This document shows positions 18,462 to 27,463 of a stretch of DNA of 64,000 nt, piece after piece. Position 1 is the first letter of the stretch, and the number at the start of each line of letters is the position of its first letter. The notes below the pieces were generated by a model. It ran no database searches. It saw nothing but the letters and a program-made list of their open reading frames with translations, and was not told where the DNA came from. The stretch is from Vibrio campbellii CAIM 519 = NBRC 15631 = ATCC 25920 (GTDB taxonomy: Bacteria; Pseudomonadota; Gammaproteobacteria; Enterobacterales; Vibrionaceae): the NCBI RefSeq assembly GCF_002163755.1, contig NZ_CP015864.1, forward strand, positions 372,001 to 436,000, given 5' to 3'. The translations under genes and the position numbers were made by a program.

Positions 18462-18941
18462 ATGCTGGCGTTAGAATCCATCACCCAAGTTTTGAATAAC
18501 GAGTATCAGATCCAAATGAGCCAACAATTTATGCTTCGTGCGTTGGAAGTGTCACGCAACGCGCTGCCTGCTTGTCAACCAAACCCACCTGTTGGTTGCG
18601 TGCTTGTCAAAGACGGTGAAATCGTATCAGAGGGGCACACACAGGCGATTGGTGGTAATCATGCAGAAGTTGAAGCTCTTAAGGCTTACAAGGGCGATCT
18701 AAGTGACGTAACCGCGTATGTAACACTAGAGCCGTGTTCGTTTGTTGGACGTACACCTGCTTGCGCTAAAACCCTAGTGATTTGCGGCATCAAAAAAGTG
18801 GTGGTTGCCATGTTAGATCCTGACCCGCGTAACGCTGGTCGTGGTATTGATATCCTAAAAGAAGGTGGCGTAGAAGTTGAAATTGGTTTGTGCGGTGAAG
18901 AGGCGAGTGCGTTCCTGTCGCCTTACTTAGGAAAGTCGTAA
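18462..18941 (+). CDS. Stand-alone RibD-type deaminase domain protein
   Basis: The frame is open from 18336, but the first part runs through the operon terminator. I use the ATG at 18462, preceded by GAGGAAAG, giving 159 residues. The zinc site of the cytidine deaminase fold is complete: NHAEVEAL (His67, Glu69) and PCSFVGRTPAC (Cys92, Cys101), with the eight-residue Cys spacing and GRTP typical of the deaminase half of RibD. The reductase half of bifunctional RibD is absent. It could perform the pyrimidine deamination step of riboflavin synthesis or act on another amino-pyrimidine. No riboflavin genes are nearby. It is separated from the ATP synthase operon by a terminator, so probably has its own promoter. 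Confidence 0.8.
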   Translation: MLALESITQVLNNEYQIQMSQQFMLRALEVSRNALPACQPNPPVGCVLVKDGEIVSEGHTQAIGGNHAEVEALKAYKGDLSDVTAYVTLEPCSFVGRTPACAKTLVICGIKKVVVAMLDPDPRNAGRGIDILKEGGVEVEIGLCGEEASAFLSPYLGKS

Positions 18942-19048
18942 CCTTACGTTGGTTAGGTTTCTCTAAAGCCTCGAAATCCCGAAGAGCGACATGGATATCA
19001 TGCCGCTCCCAGAAGTAGTTCGTCTAATTTATTATTGACCAATTTGTC

Positions 19049-19141
19049 TTAGCTGTGTGTTGCGAGATAGAGCACCATGAAAGGTGCGATCAAGCCAAGT
19101 GATGCCGCCATGCTGAAATAGATTAAAAATGCCTTCTTCAT
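19049..19141 (-). CDS. 30-residue single-pass membrane peptide
   Basis: Reads MKKAFLIYFSMAASLG and continues with a hydrophobic stretch, ending YLATHS. Two lysines then one membrane helix is the usual pattern of small inner-membrane proteins. A GAGGAG ribosome-binding site stands seven bases before the ATG, and the gene begins 10 bp after the stop of another small membrane protein on the same strand, so the pair looks like a tiny operon. Function unknown. It may be a small subunit or regulator of a membrane complex. Confidence 0.6.
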   Translation of the reverse strand: MKKAFLIYFSMAASLGLIAPFMVLYLATHS

Positions 19142-19151
19142 AATGAACTCC

Positions 19152-19370
19152 TCAGATTGCTAGATTTCTTTCGTAGCGACCAACGATATAAGCGACATAT
19201 CCAACTTTGAATACACCTGCAAAGATGATCGTCCCGATGTGTGCGATGGCTTGTTGAATGATCGAGAAGTGATTTGCGTAAGGAAAACTGATCAATATTG
19301 TTGTGCTCATTACTGCCAACGATATAACCATTACGATCCCACCAAGCATTGATACAGTTTTAAACTCCAT
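19152..19370 (-). CDS. Small membrane protein, first gene of a two-gene unit
   Basis: 72 residues from an ATG at 19370 with AGGTG six bases upstream; an in-frame start at 19403 lacks such a site. Two hydrophobic segments are visible (LGGIVMVISLAVMSTTILI and AHIGTIIFAGVFKVGYVAYIV), ending in a basic tail. It is followed by the 30-residue membrane peptide. I do not recognise the family. Confidence 0.6.
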   Translation of the reverse strand: MEFKTVSMLGGIVMVISLAVMSTTILISFPYANHFSIIQQAIAHIGTIIFAGVFKVGYVAYIVGRYERNLAI

Positions 19371-19479
19371 AATCACACCTATTAACATGTATTTTATATG
19401 CATGTTAATGTTTGAGGAAAAATTGTCAATAAAAAGATGAAGATCTAAAGCTAGGAGGTTTGTTTAGTGACAGGAAATG

Positions 19480-19519
19480 GCGTCCTTTTAAGGCATAGTG
19501 ATATGCCTTAAAGGGACGC
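19480..19519. repeat. Long imperfect inverted repeat
   Basis: Arms of about 17 bp (GCGTCCTTTTAAGGCAT and its near-complement) around a short centre, one mismatch. No T run follows on either strand, so it is not an ordinary terminator. A second palindrome follows at 19530-19550. Confidence 0.6.
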
Positions 19520-19529
19520 TAACGTAGAC

Positions 19530-19550
19530 TATGATTCATCGAGAATCATA
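19530..19550. repeat. Palindrome with eight-base arms
   Basis: TATGATTC, five-base spacer, GAATCATA. Perfect arms, between the small membrane gene pair and the FAN1-like gene. Could be an operator. Confidence 0.45.
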
Positions 19551-19626
19551 TTTAAAAATCGAAATGAAAGATTGGTGGAGAAGAAAACCAAGCTGCAAAA
19601 CGAAGATGATTTTGCCTCTCCTATTA

Positions 19627-21240
19627 TCAGATTGCTGTTACATAACAGACTGAGAACGGCACATCGAGGCGATTGAACTCCTTGATCCAACGCCATTGGT
19701 TATCTTGGAGTTTATCGCCTGGACCTTTCACTTCGATCCATTCAAACTTCCCATCTTTAAAAGCAATCAAGTCCGGCATACCGTTACGATAGAGTTTTAG
19801 GTCGCTTAATTGCACGTTAAACAGGTCGACCAACAGGGCATTAGGGATGTGTTCAAATGCTAGGGAAATCAGCTCTTCGTTCACATACGCCCAACTGACG
19901 AAGGGATTACTTACCCCAACTTTATCTCTGTATGTATCAATCAACGCTTGTGTATTCCCTTGTTGAACTTGCTCAAGCGCATTGTCGATAAGCTGCTTTC
20001 TTTTATCGGCAAAATCGGCGTGATACAAATCCAATGGTCGATGTTGATAAGCATTGATGAATGCGCCTTCTATCGGTGCAAAAATCGCATCCCACAAGGT
20101 CAATCCTAACAAGCTGTTGAGTAGGGTATTCTCGGAATAGAAAACGGTCCAACCTAAACTTTCGAAATGCGCTTTGGTTGCCAACTCCACACGTTGCTGG
20201 GATAGATCCAATTCGATGTGGTATTCGCTGCATTTTGGTTTGGTAGCTCTCTGGACTTTCAAGCCTTGTTTACGTTTAACGCGTTGTTCGAGCTTCTGTG
20301 CTACCTCAAACTCAGAGACATCGATAGGGTCAACGAGCATGTCCGTGACAATGTCACTAAATAAATCGTTTTGTTCCAGCTTGTCGTAGATGCGAGCACG
20401 ACGTTCTCGGCTTGGGGGTAGTGCGGTTGTCTCAAACAAGGCAATTGCGATCTCAAGCTCGTTTATGCGCTCGTAATCACGGGCAATGTCGTTAATCAGG
20501 TGCTCGCGCTTACGGTCGACGTAGCGATGTTCAACCTGTCCTGGCATTGCTTCGATAAGAATATCGAGGTTCGCTTTTTGTTTTCTGTCGCATTGCCAAT
20601 AAAGGTTGGAGAGTTGGCTGAGTTCAATAAGGCGATCGATTTGCTCTCTACTCTCGAAGAATCGACGCGCTTTACTTAATTGGTATTGTTCGAATTGGTG
20701 TAAGCCTAAGTCATCAAGCACGAACTGACTGAGGTCTTGATGGGTATTCGCAAAAAACAGCGTCAGCAAAACATCAATCATGTGTGCGGAGTTAAGCTTA
20801 ATCACCGTGAAATCCAGAGCCTCAAATAGCTCGAAACGCTCTTCACTCAGGCATGCCACTAACGCCTCTTTCTTGAGGGATTTAGGATGCTCAGGATAGA
20901 GCGTGACGATCTCTGGCTTGGTCAGTAGATTCGCTGCTAATTCTTGCGTTGTTAGGTCTGGGGAGAGCGAGACAAAATCATGAGCTGCCAATTCATCCAA
21001 AGCCGCCTGGATGTTCTCGATTTCTTGATAGCTGAGTTTGTCGCTGCGAAACCAACACCCTTTACGGCTGTAAAGACGTACGAGAAGGCATTGTGCGGGT
21101 TTGTTTAAGCTACCAAGCGCGGACAGCCATTGGTGTTCATCTTTGGTAAGTAAGTCGCTGTACCATTCGGTAGCGTGCTGAGTGAGTTTAAAGAAGTTAT
21201 CGAGATAGTAATCTGGCGCGAGTTCGACGGTGTTTTCCAT
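19627..21240 (-). CDS. FAN1-type VRR-NUC structure-specific nuclease
   Basis: 537 residues from the ATG at 21240; a TTG six bases earlier is also in frame. The C-terminus holds the VRR-NUC PD-(D/E)XK core: GMPDLIAF (Asp490), then EWIEVKGPGD (Glu503, Lys505) and the following Gln of KLQDNQ. The upstream 400 residues are helical with HTH-like and TPR-like character, as in bacterial FAN1 proteins, which cut 5' flaps and help repair DNA interstrand crosslinks. A terminator separates it from the transporter upstream. It stands alone, which is usual for bacterial FAN1. Confidence 0.82.
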   Translation of the reverse strand: MENTVELAPDYYLDNFFKLTQHATEWYSDLLTKDEHQWLSALGSLNKPAQCLLVRLYSRKGCWFRSDKLSYQEIENIQAALDELAAHDFVSLSPDLTTQELAANLLTKPEIVTLYPEHPKSLKKEALVACLSEERFELFEALDFTVIKLNSAHMIDVLLTLFFANTHQDLSQFVLDDLGLHQFEQYQLSKARRFFESREQIDRLIELSQLSNLYWQCDRKQKANLDILIEAMPGQVEHRYVDRKREHLINDIARDYERINELEIAIALFETTALPPSRERRARIYDKLEQNDLFSDIVTDMLVDPIDVSEFEVAQKLEQRVKRKQGLKVQRATKPKCSEYHIELDLSQQRVELATKAHFESLGWTVFYSENTLLNSLLGLTLWDAIFAPIEGAFINAYQHRPLDLYHADFADKRKQLIDNALEQVQQGNTQALIDTYRDKVGVSNPFVSWAYVNEELISLAFEHIPNALLVDLFNVQLSDLKLYRNGMPDLIAFKDGKFEWIEVKGPGDKLQDNQWRWIKEFNRLDVPFSVCYVTAI

Positions 21241-21255
21241 AACCAACTAATAATA

Positions 21256-21287
21256 AAAAAGGCTTAACCCATAGGTTAAGCCTTTTT
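21256..21287 (-). terminator. Terminator between the transporter and FAN1-like genes
   Basis: Stem of at least 12 bp (GGCTTAACC / GGTTAAGCC extended by A and T runs) with a four-base loop. Symmetric, but needed on the minus strand after the transporter. Confidence 0.85.
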
Positions 21288-21335
21288 CGAATCAATTTCT
21301 GCAGATCTATTAGATAAATAGACCTGAACTGGCGA

Positions 21336-22568
21336 TTAAGCGTTTTTCAGTTGCGCTACTTTCGCTTCAGTCAGTGGCTTAGTGATGAACGCTAGTACGA
21401 TACATACCGCCATCATTGCCGCTGAGATAGTGTAAGCAAGCGTGTAACCGTCACCGTTAGTCATTGAGAAACCAACAACAGCAGCACCGATTGCACCACC
21501 GATACCCCATGCCGTGTAAAGCACGCCGTAGTTAGTACCGTAGTTCTTCAGACCGTAGAATTCAGCCGTTAGAGTAGGGAATACAGCTAGAAGCGTACCG
21601 TAACCTATTGCTGCGATTGCTGTACCGATGATTAGCGTGAACTCAGTTTTGAATGTTGCGAACAGAACCATGTTGATGCCCTGTAGAACGAACGCTAGAA
21701 GAAGAGTACGTACGCCACCGATCTTGTCTGCAAGCATACCAGCTGCTACACGACCGCCTGAGTTAAATACCGCAAGGATAGACGCTAGGTAAACCGCGTT
21801 TGGTAGGTTCGCTTGAACGCTTGCGATAGTTGTGATGTTACCGATGATCATAAGACCAACAGAAGCTGCGAACGCGTACATGATCCATAGAGAGTAGAAC
21901 TGTGGCGTTTTAAGCATTGCTTTCCAAGTTAGGTCGTCAGACTTCTTCACAACCTTAGGTGCTTGACCTTCTTTTACTTTAGGTTCAGCTGGCGTGTAAT
22001 CCGCTGGTGGGTTGTTGATTGTTGCTGCTAGAGGAACAGCGATAGCAAGGATACCAACACCAAGAACTAGGAAGCTCGTTTGGATGCCCATGCTGTCGAT
22101 CAGCGCAGAAGTCACAGGAGCTAGGTAGATAGCTGCTAGACCGAAACCTGCTGCGATGATCCCGTTAACCATACCTTTCTTAGATGAGTGGAACCACTTC
22201 ATTGCTGAAGGAGAAAGACACGCGTAACCAAAACCGATACCTGCACCAGTTATCACACCGAAAGTGATGTTCAGCATTAGTGGTGAGTTAACAAAACCAG
22301 ACGCGATCATGCCTAGACCTGTTAGAACAGTACCTAGGATAAGGATCAAACGTGGACCCATACGGTCTTGAAGAATACCTGCAACAAGAAGACAGATAGA
22401 GAAAGTAATAGTTGCAGTCGCGTAAGGTGCAGATGCTTCTGCTGCGCTCCAGCCTGACTCAGTCACTAGTGCTTTGTTGAATACACTCCAAGCATACAGG
22501 ATGCCAAGACAAAGGTTGATACAGAATCCTGCTAGCAGGATGCGCATAGCTTTATCAATCTTGCTCAT
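21336..22568 (-). CDS. OFA-family MFS transporter (YhjX/OxlT-like)
   Basis: 410 residues with about 12 membrane helices and a central cytoplasmic loop rich in charged residues (KVKEGQAPKVVKKSDD). The N-terminus (LLAGFCINLCLGILYAWSVF) and the segment LQDRMGPR are typical of the oxalate/formate antiporter (OFA) branch of the major facilitator superfamily; among known members it most resembles YhjX-type proteins, linked to pyruvate. The substrate cannot be read from the sequence: a small organic anion is most likely. Single-gene unit, with a 576 bp gap upstream and a terminator downstream. Confidence 0.8.
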   Translation of the reverse strand: MSKIDKAMRILLAGFCINLCLGILYAWSVFNKALVTESGWSAAEASAPYATATITFSICLLVAGILQDRMGPRLILILGTVLTGLGMIASGFVNSPLMLNITFGVITGAGIGFGYACLSPSAMKWFHSSKKGMVNGIIAAGFGLAAIYLAPVTSALIDSMGIQTSFLVLGVGILAIAVPLAATINNPPADYTPAEPKVKEGQAPKVVKKSDDLTWKAMLKTPQFYSLWIMYAFAASVGLMIIGNITTIASVQANLPNAVYLASILAVFNSGGRVAAGMLADKIGGVRTLLLAFVLQGINMVLFATFKTEFTLIIGTAIAAIGYGTLLAVFPTLTAEFYGLKNYGTNYGVLYTAWGIGGAIGAAVVGFSMTNGDGYTLAYTISAAMMAVCIVLAFITKPLTEAKVAQLKNA

Positions 22569-23144
22569 TTTTGTTCTCAGTAATACCTCTTGGCGGATAG
22601 CAAAGAGGGGTCGGTTTAAAGATAGGTTTTAATCAAAATAAGTTTGCGTTTTTCAACGTATAACGTAATGAGCGCGGATTATAACCAATAAATGTGTGAT
22701 TGGAATCTCTTTTTACCCCTATAACTAAAAATAATTTGAAACATTAAAAATTTTTGTAATGAGATGGTTTTATATATGAAGGAAATGTTGATCTAACGTA
22801 AAGAGTCGTTGATTTGGTAGTGAGATCCTAAGTGAAACGAGATGGATAGCGTGAAGTTAAGTGTTTGGCTCACAGTTTAAGCAAAAAGTTTCAAAATATT
22901 TTAGTGTTAATGTTCTGTAACAAAAGTGGCCAAAATAGAGACTGTTTTCTGTAAGTGCAGGATATAAAGGGTTTATAAATTAGAGAATGTTAACCACTTG
23001 TAATAACTTGATTTCAAGGAGGAGGGCGGACATAAAGTGAGCAAAAAATGTGCTTGTAATTGCTAAATAGATAAGCAAAATAGGGCGCAAAATGAGTTTT
23101 CATTAATGAAAGGATGCTTTTCTCTACTCGTAGTGAGGTGACTT
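22569..23144. other. Gap between divergent transcription units
   Basis: 576 bp, AT-rich, between the transporter (leftward) and a small membrane protein (rightward). It must hold promoters for both. I see no convincing RNA gene, repeat or terminator in it. Confidence 0.4.
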
Positions 23145-23501
23145 ATGAAATTGTTCCTATTACTTATGGCTTCTGTTTCTGCAGGTGTCGCATCAGCAGA
23201 TCACATCCATTCATTCATGCTAGGTCTTTCTATTGCATCGCTTGCAGTTGGTAGCTGTTACTTCTTCGCATTCCGTAGTTCGCGTTTTCCAGAGTTCGCA
23301 TTGTTCTTACTGATCTGTGGCATGTTGTCTAAATTGATGATTACAGTGATCGGTGTAATGTGGGGTATGTCAGCAGAGCTGATTACTTCTCCTATTGTGT
23401 TTGCTTTGTCTTACTTGTTCTTCTCACTATCTGTGACCTACTTGTGGTTCAGTTATCGTCAAAGCATCACTAAGATTCCAGAGCGCTTTAAAGCTGCTTA
23501 A
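23145..23501 (+). CDS. Four-helix membrane protein, unknown
   Basis: 118 residues. N-terminal signal-like helix (LFLLLMASVSAGVASA) followed by three further hydrophobic segments and a short basic tail. GAGGTG ribosome-binding site before the ATG and a perfect terminator after the stop, so the gene is real. No motif that I recognise. Confidence 0.7.
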   Translation: MKLFLLLMASVSAGVASADHIHSFMLGLSIASLAVGSCYFFAFRSSRFPEFALFLLICGMLSKLMITVIGVMWGMSAELITSPIVFALSYLFFSLSVTYLWFSYRQSITKIPERFKAA

Positions 23502-23526
23502 TCAGCGTCACTTATAGCCGAATACA

Positions 23527-23555
23527 AAAACGCCAGCGATCATCGCTGGCGTTTT
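23527..23555 (+). terminator. Rho-independent terminator
   Basis: Eleven-base perfect stem ACGCCAGCGAT / ATCGCTGGCGT flanked by A and T runs, 25 bp after the small membrane protein. Confidence 0.9.
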
Positions 23556-23676
23556 ACTTTCTGTGTTTACAGCGTCACTGTAAGCGGCGGTTCTGGAACT
23601 TCCAAGAAACACATTGCGTATTCAATGCGGAGTATTAAGAGAGGGGATAGGTGACGATAAGGTGTATTGAATGGAT

Positions 23677-23703
23677 AAAAAAGCTCGACATAGAAGCCGA
23701 GCC
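23677..23703 (-). terminator. Terminator of the DcuC-type carrier
   Basis: Five-base stem GCTCG / CGAGC, with an A run on the + strand that becomes the T run on the minus strand, about 30 bp after the carrier stop. Confidence 0.65.
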
Positions 23704-23732
23704 TTTATTGATTAGCGCGATGTAACCGTAGT

Positions 23733-25100
23733 TTATGCCGTCATTGGTACAAGCACCATAGTACCGATGATCACAGTAATCAGACCTGCAAGAACTGGCA
23801 CTGATGTACGTTTTACTACTTCAAACGGACTGATGTTTGCCATACCAGAAGTCGCAACGATTACGCCAGATACTGGCGAGATAGTACGGCCTAGGTTAGA
23901 AGCTTGTAGCATTGGGATGATTAGGAACGCAGGATTTAATCCCATCTTCGCAGCCAGTGAAGGAGCAAGCTCTACGAACGCATAGAATGGAGCGTTACCA
24001 GAACCTGTTGCAATCGCAGCGGCAACAGTTAGGCCAGTTAGGATAAGCATTAGTGCAACACCGCCAGCACCTGCATTGTCTGCAAGATGAAGTAGATTAT
24101 CGATAGCACCAATTGACATTAAACCTTGTGCGAAAACACCCGCCGCAACCAACAGCATTACTACGCCTTTAAACGCATCTGCCATGCCCGCATAACAAGA
24201 ATCAAGATCTTCAAGCGACTTCTTACCGTCAAATTTGTTCACCACATAGTGAATTACTGCACCCAAGAAGATAGAACCTACAACGATCGTGTAGATGTCT
24301 AGAGTCAGGCCAGGAATCGTGCGACCGTTGAATAGGAATACGCCGATGATTGGTAGAAAAGGAAGAACAGCATAGAACGCTGGTGCATCTGCTTTGATCT
24401 CAGATAAGTCAATCTTTTCCATTGGCGTGTTGTCTTTCTTATCTAGGTATTTATTCCAGAAGAAAGCCGCTGCAGCCATTACGATGATTGCACAGATAGA
24501 AACAGGTAGTACGGTTTGAACCGCGAACACGTCAAGTGCGAGGCCTGATTTTTCTGCCGCGATAACCACGTCACCAGAAGTTGGCGAAAGGATGATTGCC
24601 GCAGGTGAAGCACATACTGCTGCCGCAGCAGGTCGAGAGATACCCATTGCCGTCATCATTGGGAATAGAGTAGCCATCAATAGCACGCCTAGACCTGTTG
24701 CTGAACTCACTGCAAGAGACATCAAACATGCCACGATGTAAGCCGCTACCAAAAGGACGTATGGAGACTTGATGACAGAAAGCGGTTTAGAGAACTGTTT
24801 TACTACTACATTGTTTGCGCCGATGTGGGTCATGTAAGACGCGAAGCCACAAAGTAGCATGATTTGCATACCAAGGCCGCCGCCACGGTATTGAAGCATG
24901 TATTTTACGTACTCTAGTGCATCCGTCACCATATTACCCGTTGAGGTTACTTTTGATGGCAGAACGTCATGGCCAAGGATGCCAGTCATTAGAAGCAAAC
25001 TAATACCCGCGGTTAATAACACGCCAGCGGCTTTGTAGCCTTTGACAATGAAATAACCCACAGCAATGGTCACTACCAAGCCAATTAAGAGCTCTAACAT
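23733..25100 (-). CDS. dcuC: C4-dicarboxylate carrier of the DcuC family
   Basis: 455 residues with 10-12 membrane helices. The segments GGGLGMQIMLLCGFASYM, SSATGLGVLLMATLFPMM, SPAAIILSPTSGDVVIAAE and SGNAPFYAFVELAP are typical of DcuC, an anaerobic C4-dicarboxylate (succinate efflux) carrier. GGAGA ribosome-binding site seven bases before the ATG. It stands alone. Exact substrate is inferred from the family only; related carriers of the same superfamily move other organic acids. Confidence 0.78.
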   Translation of the reverse strand: MLELLIGLVVTIAVGYFIVKGYKAAGVLLTAGISLLLMTGILGHDVLPSKVTSTGNMVTDALEYVKYMLQYRGGGLGMQIMLLCGFASYMTHIGANNVVVKQFSKPLSVIKSPYVLLVAAYIVACLMSLAVSSATGLGVLLMATLFPMMTAMGISRPAAAAVCASPAAIILSPTSGDVVIAAEKSGLALDVFAVQTVLPVSICAIIVMAAAAFFWNKYLDKKDNTPMEKIDLSEIKADAPAFYAVLPFLPIIGVFLFNGRTIPGLTLDIYTIVVGSIFLGAVIHYVVNKFDGKKSLEDLDSCYAGMADAFKGVVMLLVAAGVFAQGLMSIGAIDNLLHLADNAGAGGVALMLILTGLTVAAAIATGSGNAPFYAFVELAPSLAAKMGLNPAFLIIPMLQASNLGRTISPVSGVIVATSGMANISPFEVVKRTSVPVLAGLITVIIGTMVLVPMTA

Positions 25101-25481
25101 AGGGTTGTCTCCATATATTATGAAAAAAGAAAGAAACTGTTTTAGTTTATGTCTGGGAATTTACAGAATTCTTTCCTGTGCCACGAGACTAAATTAGAGC
25201 TAGCATGATCTAAAACAAATAATAGGTTAATAAATAATTGCCTTGTATTATATTGTTTAAATTACGTTTTTTAGGTGTTATGTACTGGTTTTATGAATTT
25301 TAATGAAACGAAAATATGAACAATTTATCGAATAAAAATCGTACGAAATGATTAAAAAGTGGGAAAGGTGATACTTAGAGCTAGATCACGTTAAAGGGGT
25401 TTGATTGTACAAAAAAGCTCCAAATGATCGGAGCTTTTGTTTTGAGGTCGTTATTTCAACGTCGTTATATTGAAGCGCAGA
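25101..25481. other. Gap upstream of dcuC with the desaturase terminator
   Basis: 381 bp, strongly AT-rich. Contains the dcuC promoter region and, at its right end, the desaturase terminator. No gene seen; I could not identify a clear FNR or CRP site. Confidence 0.4.
25411..25438 (-). terminator. Terminator of the fatty acid desaturase gene
   Basis: Stem AAAGCTCC / GGAGCTTT with A and T runs on both sides, 44 bp past the desaturase stop. Confidence 0.85.
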
Positions 25482-26606
25482 TTAGGCGTAGCGACGTACT
25501 AAAAGGTTCCAACTGCGTTGTTGACGCTCAAATTCTTCTTTAATTTGTTGGTACTTCAACTTTGATACCGAGCGCTCGTATTTTTTCACTACTGTCGCTG
25601 TTTTCTCTCCGAGCACTTCTTTGCGCACTTCGTAGTATTCCTGCATATGATGGACTAGAGCATCAAACTCTTGCTGGAGCTGGTCTCTGATTGATTGGCT
25701 GTTCGGTTTGCTCTCAAGTTTCTCTTTCGCTTTTTTCAATAACTGAGTTGCACGCGCTTTCTCGATACGAAACGTCGATGTCGTGCGAAGCTTCGTTGTT
25801 AAGCCCAACCAAGAACAAGATTTGATCAGCCATTTGGTTGGATCGTAGTGCCACCAGTAAACACCGTTGCGGTAATCGTTTTCAAAGATGTGGTGGAAGT
25901 TATGGTAGCCCTCACCAAACGTAAAGAATGCCAAAATACCATTGTCACGAGCGGTGTTCTTATCAGTAAAGGTTTGTTTGCCCCAAACATGCGCCAATGA
26001 GTTGATAAAGAAAGTAGTGTGATGGCTCAAAAACAGGCGAGCAGCACCAACGATCAGGAACATTCCCCAGATATCACCATAGATAAGACCCAGTAAAAGA
26101 GGGAAGCCGATATTAGTCACAATAGCTAAAGGAACGTAATACTTGTGCTGCCATACAACGATTTTGTCTCGCTTCAAATCGCGACAGTTCGTGTACTCGT
26201 TCTCTCTTGATTTGTTGTAATCACGAAGCATCCAACCAATGTGCGAGTACCAAAAACCGCGTTTCGCTGAATACGGGTCTTTGTCGTTATCATCGACATG
26301 TTTGTGATGAACTCGATGATCTGAGGACCAATGCATCGCACTGTTTTGAAGAGAGAAGGCACCACCGATGGCAAAGATGAATCGTAAAACTGGGTGAGCT
26401 TCGTAGGTTTTGTGGCTCCATAGGCGGTGATAACCCGCGGTAATGGAGAGATTGGTAAAGCTAAAGGCGAGAATGCCCCAGATCAAATGTTCCCAACCTA
26501 ATCCGTAATGGTATGCATACCAAGGCAATACAACGAAGGTCAGTATAAAACTGGCAGAAAATATCAATATATTCCGCCAGATAAGAGGCGGTTTATTATG
26601 CGTCAC
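25482..26606 (-). CDS. Membrane delta-9-type fatty acid (acyl-CoA) desaturase
   Basis: 374 residues starting at GTG with AGGGA seven bases upstream. Three histidine boxes bind the di-iron centre: HRLWSH (60-65), HRVHH (97-101) and HNFHH (235-239), the pattern of stearoyl-CoA desaturases. Hydrophobic pairs lie between the boxes. The last 100 residues form a charged coiled-coil-like extension (KKAKEKLESKPNSQS...), not needed for catalysis. With the cis/trans isomerase at 4-6 kb the window holds two enzymes that alter membrane unsaturation. Confidence 0.9.
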   Translation of the reverse strand: MTHNKPPLIWRNILIFSASFILTFVVLPWYAYHYGLGWEHLIWGILAFSFTNLSITAGYHRLWSHKTYEAHPVLRFIFAIGGAFSLQNSAMHWSSDHRVHHKHVDDNDKDPYSAKRGFWYSHIGWMLRDYNKSRENEYTNCRDLKRDKIVVWQHKYYVPLAIVTNIGFPLLLGLIYGDIWGMFLIVGAARLFLSHHTTFFINSLAHVWGKQTFTDKNTARDNGILAFFTFGEGYHNFHHIFENDYRNGVYWWHYDPTKWLIKSCSWLGLTTKLRTTSTFRIEKARATQLLKKAKEKLESKPNSQSIRDQLQQEFDALVHHMQEYYEVRKEVLGEKTATVVKKYERSVSKLKYQQIKEEFERQQRSWNLLVRRYA

Positions 26607-26899
26607 GGTGTGTCCCTAACTTTGAGCTAACAACTGTACGCTAGAATATCAGCGTACACGTGTAAGTCAAACTAAAGTTAGATGACTTTGTTTCGAGTTG
26701 TGACAGTTCTATCGTTAAGGGCAAGCTCGCAATAGACAGCGGTTGTCTGTGGGATATTTTGCTTTTAAACGAATAATGAGTAGTATTAATCAATGAGCTG
26801 TGGCTATAGATTTGTAAAATCTGCCAATAATATGTAGTTAATGAGGTGGAAAATGCCAAAGCTCGTTAGAGAAGCAATAAAAGAAAATAGGAATACGTA

Positions 26900-27448
26900 A
26901 TGGAATTACGATTAGCGGAATATAAGGATTATGAACGCATCGCGCAGTTACATGCGGACAGCTGGAAGCGTCATTACCGCGGAGTGTTAAGTGATGCGTA
27001 CTTGGATAGTGAAGCCATCGACGACAAGCTGTTGATATGGCAAACGCGCTTAACCAACCCGCCATTCAACCAACACATTGTTTTAGCAGAAGAGGGGGGA
27101 CTTCTTCTTGGTTTCATTTGCGTGTTTGGTAATCATGACTTTGAGCGTGGTAGCTTTATTGAGGCATTACACGTTGATGATAGCTACCGCGGAAGAGGCA
27201 TTGGTAAACAGTTACTTCTTGCTGTAGCAGAATGGCACCAGCAATACTTTAAGGACAGTGGTTTATACCTTGAAGTGGTCTCCCAAAACGAACCTGCGGT
27301 TGAGTTTTATCAACACATTGGTGGACAAGAATGCCAAGAGCGAAACTGGAAAACGCCAGGTGGTAATGAAGTGCTAGAGAAGGTGTTTCGTTGGTCAAGT
27401 GCGCAATCACTCGTTAATGGCATCGAAGAGAACGTGGTTTACTCATAG
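26900..27448 (+). CDS. GNAT-family N-acetyltransferase
   Basis: 182 residues. The acetyl-CoA binding motif is visible as ALHVDDSYRGRGIGKQLL, followed by the V-shaped LYLEVVSQNEPAVEFYQHIGG that closes the fold. AGGA ribosome-binding site. The acceptor cannot be predicted: the family acetylates amines of antibiotics, peptides and small metabolites. A MITE-like repeat follows 16 bp after the stop. Confidence 0.85.
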   Translation: MELRLAEYKDYERIAQLHADSWKRHYRGVLSDAYLDSEAIDDKLLIWQTRLTNPPFNQHIVLAEEGGLLLGFICVFGNHDFERGSFIEALHVDDSYRGRGIGKQLLLAVAEWHQQYFKDSGLYLEVVSQNEPAVEFYQHIGGQECQERNWKTPGGNEVLEKVFRWSSAQSLVNGIEENVVYS

Positions 27449-27463
27449 CCCTTGTCGTTGACT

